64,000 nt of DNA from Dictyobacter aurantiacus (lineage in GTDB: Bacteria; Chloroflexota; Ktedonobacteria; Ktedonobacterales; Ktedonobacteraceae): assembly GCF_003967515.1 (NCBI RefSeq), contig NZ_BIFQ01000002.1:1054001-1118000 (forward strand), given 5' to 3'. Each line of letters begins with the position of its first letter. Within the stretch, counting starts at the first letter, position 1. The position numbers were made by a program, and so were the translations under genes. The notes beneath the pieces were generated by a model. It was not told where the DNA came from. It saw only the letters and a program-made list of their open reading frames with translations, and ran no database searches. This document shows, piece by piece, positions 59,623 to 64,000 of the stretch.

Positions 59623-60534
59623 ATGCAAATAGTGATTGAAGATCTGACCAAGAACTATCGTGGCAATGTACAGGCGTTAAAAGGGGTTGATTTAACGATT
59701 GAGAGTGGGATGTTTGGTCTGCTCGGACCCAACGGGGCGGGCAAGACGACACTTATGCGTCTGCTGGCCGGCATCCTCTATCCCTCCTCGGGCAGCATCC
59801 AGGTCGGTCCATACGATGGCACCAGCGAAAAAGGGCGCACCGAGATCAAACGCAGATTAGGATACTTGCCGCAGGATCTTGGGATGTACCCCGATCTCAG
59901 CGCGCGCGAGTTTCTGGACTATGTGGCGATCCTGAAAGGACTGGATCAACGTCAACAGCGCAAAGCCCGGGTCGAAGAGTTGCTCGAGATGGTCGCCCTG
60001 AGCGATGTCGCCCGGCGCAAGATTAAAACCTTCTCAGGCGGCATGAAGCGCCGCGTCGGCATCGCGCAGGCCCTGCTCAACGATCCACAGCTCTTAATTG
60101 TCGATGAGCCCACGGCAGGGCTCGATCCAGAGGAGCGCATCCGCTTTCGCAACCTGCTCAGCGACCTGGGAGGCAATCGTACGGTGTTGCTTTCGACCCA
60201 TATCGTGGAGGATATCGCGCAGACATGCCATAAACTGGCCGTCATGCGATCCGGCGAAATCATCTTCCACGGCACTACAGCCGACCTGATACAGCAAGCG
60301 GCCGACAAGGTCTGGTTACTCACCTCCACACAGGGGCAGAAGCCGCAGGGAGACTTCATCGTGGTCTCAACCCTGCATATGGCGCAGGGCATCCAGTACC
60401 GCGTAGTCGGTGATGAAAGCACCGTCCGTCAAATGGCGGGAATCAGCATTACCCCGACCGAACCGGGACTGGAAGATGGCTATGTCTGGCTCATGCGTGA
60501 GCAGCGAACCCTTGAAAGGCAACCGGCTTATTAA
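59623..60534 (+). CDS. ABC transporter ATP-binding protein
   Basis: A 303-residue ATPase for the ABC-2 permeases upstream. Walker A is GLLGPNGAGKTTLMRLL, the Q loop YLPQDLGMYPDLSAREFLDY, the signature FSGGMKRRVGIAQALL, Walker B LLIVDEPTAGLDP and the switch His LLSTHIVEDIA. The C-terminal 70 residues form the short regulatory extension common in antibiotic or bacitracin-type exporters. The ATG at 59623 follows AAGGAG; an upstream in-frame ATG lies inside the preceding gene. Last gene of the sigma-HEAT-permease-permease-ATPase operon. Confidence 0.94.
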   Translation: MQIVIEDLTKNYRGNVQALKGVDLTIESGMFGLLGPNGAGKTTLMRLLAGILYPSSGSIQVGPYDGTSEKGRTEIKRRLGYLPQDLGMYPDLSAREFLDYVAILKGLDQRQQRKARVEELLEMVALSDVARRKIKTFSGGMKRRVGIAQALLNDPQLLIVDEPTAGLDPEERIRFRNLLSDLGGNRTVLLSTHIVEDIAQTCHKLAVMRSGEIIFHGTTADLIQQAADKVWLLTSTQGQKPQGDFIVVSTLHMAQGIQYRVVGDESTVRQMAGISITPTEPGLEDGYVWLMREQRTLERQPAY

Positions 60535-60645
60535 ATGGTGGGCCGCCGGGCGGCACCATGGGGGCGAGCAGAGAATATGATGAGATACAGAAGTGGCCGG
60601 GCACGGGGAAAGCCGGGGCAAGCCCGGCACCTACGGGGGATGGGC

Positions 60646-61515
60646 TTATGCCTGGCGTCCGCCGTCTTTTTGCTTTTTGATACGTTCCGCGACCTTTTGT
60701 TGGGCCTGGGCGAGCACCTGCCAGCCGGGGTTGGAAACCCTGTGGCCCGGCTCGTGGGGGCCAACCAGTTCTTCAAAGCGATTGCGCGTGAAGAAGCGCT
60801 CAAAGCCCGGCACATCTGAGCAGAGCATCAATATCAGTTCGTCCAGCGATCTGGAGGGAAATATGGCGCTACTGAACTGGACCAGTCCACGCGGCTGCTC
60901 AATCTGGCATGTGTACTGAAATCCTTGCTGATCGTCGAGCTGCCTCTGGCGAATTTTTACCACCATGCCTGCGGCATTTTCCGCTTCGAGTTCCCGTTCT
61001 TGCTGATGATTTTTGACGTAGCAGGCGTTAAGCTGGCGCTGGAGCAGATCGATATGCGCCTCGATAAAGGCCGGTAACGCTACCTGTGTACGCTCGCCTT
61101 CGTGCTTGATCAACTTGACCGTACCCGGACCATACCAGATCTCAACCCAGTGTTGTTTGGGGAATCTTGTATCAAATGCCAGCACATTGAGCCGGGCATT
61201 AAACAGGGCAGGCAAAATCGGTCCATCTTCACGGCGCGCATGCTGTTCTTCGCCCCGTATCCAGCTCCAGCCCCCGATAGAGTCGTTGTAGCCAAAGGCC
61301 CAACACATCGTACCGTCCGTCTCGATCAGCTCTTCAACCTCATAGGTATCATACGTCCGTATCAGAAAATGCCTGATCTCTTCAAACAACCCATGCCAGA
61401 AGGTGCCATTGCGAGGGCCTGGATCCAATTGCCGCCGCTGCATGTGCAGCATAATAAAATCTACAGATGCTTCGATATAAGGTTCGATGTAGTCGACAAA
61501 CTCAACACTATCCAC
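60646..61515 (-). CDS. protein of unknown function
   Basis: A 289-residue soluble protein that I cannot place in a family. It has no signal peptide or membrane helix. The middle contains GGWSWIRGEEQHARREDGPI and WVEIWYGPGTVKLIKHEGER, the rear a helix-rich Arg/Gln/Glu segment ending QVLAQAQQKVAERIKKQKDG. Trp and acidic residues in the first third (LDPGPRNGTFWHGLFEEIRH) are notable. It converges on the ABC ATPase gene and is flanked upstream by repeat copy J. Codon use looks like its neighbours. Confidence 0.75.
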   Translation of the reverse strand: MDSVEFVDYIEPYIEASVDFIMLHMQRRQLDPGPRNGTFWHGLFEEIRHFLIRTYDTYEVEELIETDGTMCWAFGYNDSIGGWSWIRGEEQHARREDGPILPALFNARLNVLAFDTRFPKQHWVEIWYGPGTVKLIKHEGERTQVALPAFIEAHIDLLQRQLNACYVKNHQQERELEAENAAGMVVKIRQRQLDDQQGFQYTCQIEQPRGLVQFSSAIFPSRSLDELILMLCSDVPGFERFFTRNRFEELVGPHEPGHRVSNPGWQVLAQAQQKVAERIKKQKDGGRQA

Positions 61516-61546
61516 ATAATCTCCTTTGCGCAGCGCATCTCAATGC

Positions 61547-61897
61547 GAGGATTTGATTCTCGCCATCATGGGGGCACCTGAGCGCCCCCACACGCGCGTC
61601 CGCTGCGCGGCCGCACTGGTTTTTTAAGTTAGTGCAGGGGGGTGCGCATCCGCGCACCCCCTGCACTAACTTAAAACTGACTCTTGAGTACCATGGGTTT
61701 CCTGATTGTTTAAGATAATGGTCCGTGTGCAGGCCCTGCACTAACTTAAAACTGACTCTTGAGTACTATGGGTTTCCTGATTGTTTAAGATAATGATCCG
61801 TGTGCAGGCCTTGCACTAACTTAAAACTGACTCTTGAGTACTATGGGGGCAAAAATTCATGCAGGCCGCAGTCAATGATCATGGGAGTCAGACACTC
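61547..61897. repeat. hairpin repeat element copy J with 75-bp tandem repeats
   Basis: Left part has GGGGGCACCTGAGCGCCCCC and GCGTCCGCTGCGCGGCCGCA; the stem (61621-61676) pairs 25 bases with one bulged G. The right arm and flank are repeated with a 75-bp period starting at 61662, 61737 and 61812 (two full copies and one partial). It ends GGGAGTCAGACACTC, the family right end. Confidence 0.85.
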
Positions 61898-62138
61898 TGA
61901 AAGCGAGGATCATCGATCAGCGCGCTATATTCACTATCGGGTGCTATTGTAACTAAGACAATGCAGCCAGAGCAAATTCCCCATGTGAGCAAAATGCAAC
62001 AAATCCTCTTTATAGTATACCCATGGAACCAAATTCTGGCTATAATTTTGCGCACATAGATGCGATCGAGATAGATGCAGAATGCATATATATGGTAGAC
62101 TTTCCATAATATAGTGTACAACGATGGAGTTAAATATT
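61898..62138 (+). other. upstream region of the second alpha-galactosidase gene
   Basis: About 240 bases, AT-rich near the gene. TATGGTAGACT and CATAATATAG lie within 60 bases of the start, but I cannot define a matched promoter pair. No gene. Confidence 0.35.
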
Positions 62139-63944
62139 ATGACAACTATTTCTGGTGTGGCATCGACAATTTCTATCACAGGTATGGGAGACAACTTTTC
62201 GGCGCAGCAGACAGTGACAGAGGTAAACGCTGGATTGTCGTTGATCGAACTACATATTACGGCCAATGATGGGCAAGCGCGACCGGCTCCGCGCATCCAG
62301 ATCAGCTGGTCGCTGCCCATGCACGATATCTACAGCCTCTGGCATTCGGGCAGCGATCGCAACAAAAATATTCCGGCTGACTGGTCGCACGGGAACATCG
62401 CGAAGGTGACGTCGCAGATGCCGGTTGTCAGCTTCTATAGTTACCATGGAGAAAATCGGCTGACCGCAGCCTTCTCAGACGCGCTGGAAGCCGTCGAGAT
62501 CAAAGCGGGAGTAAGCGAAGAGACCGGCGAGTTGCATTGCTCCCTCAATCTGTTTGTGGAGTCATCACCCGAGCTGGCTGACTATATGGCCACGCTCCGC
62601 CTGGATACACGTGCCATCCCTTACTACACAGCCCTGGACAACGTTCAGCGGTGGTGGGCCGAGCAACCAGGATACGAGCCGGCCCCGGTACCAGAGCCAG
62701 CGCGCCTGCCCATGTACTCGACCTGGTATAGCTTCCATCAGCAGTTAGAGCCTGCCGCCATCGAGGCCCAGTGTCGCATCGCCAAAGAGCTTGGCTGCGA
62801 GGCGGTCATCGTGGATGATGGCTGGCAAACGATCAATAACGAGCGCGGCTACGCCTACTGCGGTGACTGGGAAGTAGCCACTGAGAAGATACCAGACATG
62901 AAGGCCCACGTTGCCAGGGTGCATGAGCTGGGCATGAAATACGTCTTATGGTACTCAGTTCCCTTCGTCGGTCAGTACAGCAAGGCCTGGTCGCGTTTCA
63001 ACGACCGCATGCTGTACACCATCGAGCGCCTGGGAGCCGGCGTACTTGATCCGCGCTATCCTGAGGTGCGCGAATATCTGATCCAGCTCTACGAAAAAGC
63101 CCTGGTCGAATGGGATCTGGACGGCTTCAAGCTGGACTTCGTAGATGCGTTCCGGGCTGAGCCGCGCTTCCCCCAGCCGCCACTATCCTCAACATCCCAG
63201 GTCAGCACGGCAGAGGAGCGTGACGAACAATCGATCGATAGAGCTGTAGATCGACTGCTCACCGATATCATGGTACGCCTCAGAGCCATAAAACCCGACA
63301 TCTTGATTGAGTTCCGGCAGTCATATGTGGGGCCGTTGATGCGCAAGTATGGCAACATGTTCCGCGCCGGAGATTGTCCCTACGAATTCATTACCAACCG
63401 CGTGCGTACACTGGATATTCGCCTGTTATGCGGGCAGACCGCTGCCCATGCCGATATGCTGATGTGGCATCCAGATGAACCAGCCGAGATCGTGGCCCAG
63501 CAATTAATCAACGTCCTCTTCTCGGTTCCACAGATATCAGTCCTGCTTGATAAGCTACCGGCCACGCATCTCGAAGTGGTACGCTACTGGCTAGCCTTCT
63601 GGCGGCAGCACCGGGATGTTCTGCTGGATGGAACGCTCATGCCCGCGCATCCAGAGGTACTCTATCCCATGGTCAGCGCCACCAACGAAGACAAATATCT
63701 GATCGTATCCTATCAAGACAACATCATAACGCTTCCGGACTCCATACCGGAGGAACTCATTGTCATCAATGGCAGCCTGGAACAGCGGCTCGTTCTGGAG
63801 GTCACGGCGGATAGTGGATCGCGCCAGATGCATATTCGCGACTGCCGCGGTCAAAGCATTCAGCAAGCAGAGTTGACCCTCAACCCTGGCCTGCACATGC
63901 TCAACGTGCCAGCCTCCGGAACCGTCACCCTGCAAAAACATTGA
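62139..63944 (+). CDS. alpha-galactosidase-like glycoside hydrolase, GH36 group (divergent)
   Basis: A 601-residue enzyme of the melibiase group, distinct from the GH36 enzyme at 51182. The N-terminal beta domain is shorter. The barrel shows LPMYSTWYSFHQQLEPAAIE, ELGCEAVIVDDGWQ, YCGDWEVATEKIPDMKAHVA and the nucleophile D333 in LDGFKLDFVDAFR; D412 in MFRAGDCPYEFI fits the acid/base. ILIEFRQSYVGPLMRKYGNM lies between them. No signal peptide. It may act on alpha-galactosides or related alpha-linked sugars; specificity is open. The ATG at 62139 follows GGAG nine bases earlier; the in-frame ATG at 62124 lacks a site. Confidence 0.9.
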   Translation: MTTISGVASTISITGMGDNFSAQQTVTEVNAGLSLIELHITANDGQARPAPRIQISWSLPMHDIYSLWHSGSDRNKNIPADWSHGNIAKVTSQMPVVSFYSYHGENRLTAAFSDALEAVEIKAGVSEETGELHCSLNLFVESSPELADYMATLRLDTRAIPYYTALDNVQRWWAEQPGYEPAPVPEPARLPMYSTWYSFHQQLEPAAIEAQCRIAKELGCEAVIVDDGWQTINNERGYAYCGDWEVATEKIPDMKAHVARVHELGMKYVLWYSVPFVGQYSKAWSRFNDRMLYTIERLGAGVLDPRYPEVREYLIQLYEKALVEWDLDGFKLDFVDAFRAEPRFPQPPLSSTSQVSTAEERDEQSIDRAVDRLLTDIMVRLRAIKPDILIEFRQSYVGPLMRKYGNMFRAGDCPYEFITNRVRTLDIRLLCGQTAAHADMLMWHPDEPAEIVAQQLINVLFSVPQISVLLDKLPATHLEVVRYWLAFWRQHRDVLLDGTLMPAHPEVLYPMVSATNEDKYLIVSYQDNIITLPDSIPEELIVINGSLEQRLVLEVTADSGSRQMHIRDCRGQSIQQAELTLNPGLHMLNVPASGTVTLQKH

Positions 63945-63951
63945 GGGGGGT

Positions 63952-64000
63952 ATGAGTTGGTGCAGAAGTTGCACAGAGTGCAACTTCTGCACCAACTCAT
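63952..64000 (+). terminator. 23-bp hairpin after the second alpha-galactosidase gene
   Basis: Arms 63952-63974 and 63978-64000 are perfectly complementary. The stem reaches the window edge and may extend further. Confidence 0.75.

Overview
The window looks like chromosome from a soil or compost type heterotrophic bacterium, most likely a member of Chloroflexota, class Ktedonobacteria. That assignment is inference from gene style, not from a marker gene: many sensor kinases and protein kinases, small BldC/excisionase-like HTH proteins, Pro-rich zinc-ribbon membrane proteins, lipoprotein solute-binding proteins with a Gly/Ser/Thr linker, roughly balanced base composition, and intergenic regions packed with very long hairpins. 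No rRNA, tRNA or CRISPR array was found, and no prophage or transposase gene.

Layout. 1-1.8 kb: truncated leuC and a divergent LysR regulator sharing one operator/promoter. 1.8-6.2 kb: secreted Cys-rich protein, a GNAT acetyltransferase, two membrane proteins and a non-canonical NRAMP-type transporter. 6.2-9.3 kb: a BldC-like DNA-binding protein and a Ser/Thr kinase homologue whose catalytic Asp is replaced. 9.6-13.7 kb: a same-strand run (SnoaL-like, SDR, GNAT, FMN alpha-hydroxy-acid oxidase, HAD phosphatase). 13.9-17 kb: RIO1 kinase, then a promoter-driven cluster of very small proteins, including two tandem 61-residue paralogues that each carry the motif FKKGMM twice. 17-25.8 kb: PAS/GAF histidine kinase, HxlR regulator, threonine dehydratase-like enzyme, solitary peptide-type solute-binding lipoprotein, a second BldC-like gene, three tandem near-identical promoters and a small secreted lysozyme-like protein. 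26-31.4 kb: MFS transporter and a divergent pair of histidine kinases, one with a degenerate catalytic core. 31.7-39.8 kb: fuconate dehydratase, PPi-type phosphofructokinase, DUF2071 protein, cardiolipin synthase, DD-carboxypeptidase, DinB and GNAT proteins. 39.8-53.4 kb: glycan degradation: a sugar ABC importer with GH125 alpha-mannosidase and a GntR/LacI regulator, secreted pullulanase, an amidase, and a GH36 alpha-galactosidase. 53.5-64 kb: GNAT, OsmC, zinc-ribbon protein, an operon of ECF sigma factor, HEAT-repeat membrane protein, two ABC-2 permeases and an ATPase, an unknown protein, and a second alpha-galactosidase.

How it fits together. The carbohydrate genes form a plant or microbial polysaccharide utilisation theme (mannosides, alpha-galactosides, alpha-1,6 glucans, L-fucose), feeding glycolysis that here has a pyrophosphate-type PFK. 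Around them sits a large regulatory layer. Intergenic space is dominated by a repeat family: a GC-rich block, a central 19-26 bp perfect hairpin ending in GCGC-tetraloop-GCGC, and in the best copy 14-bp perfect terminal inverted repeats. At least nine copies occur here, several with tandem expansions on one flank. Two further MITE-like elements share a different core.

The most novel items are the FKKGMM tandem small-protein cluster, the hairpin element family, the triple promoter array, the paired BldC-like genes with matching promoters and twin terminators, and the two enzymes with replaced catalytic residues (pseudokinase and pseudo-histidine kinase).
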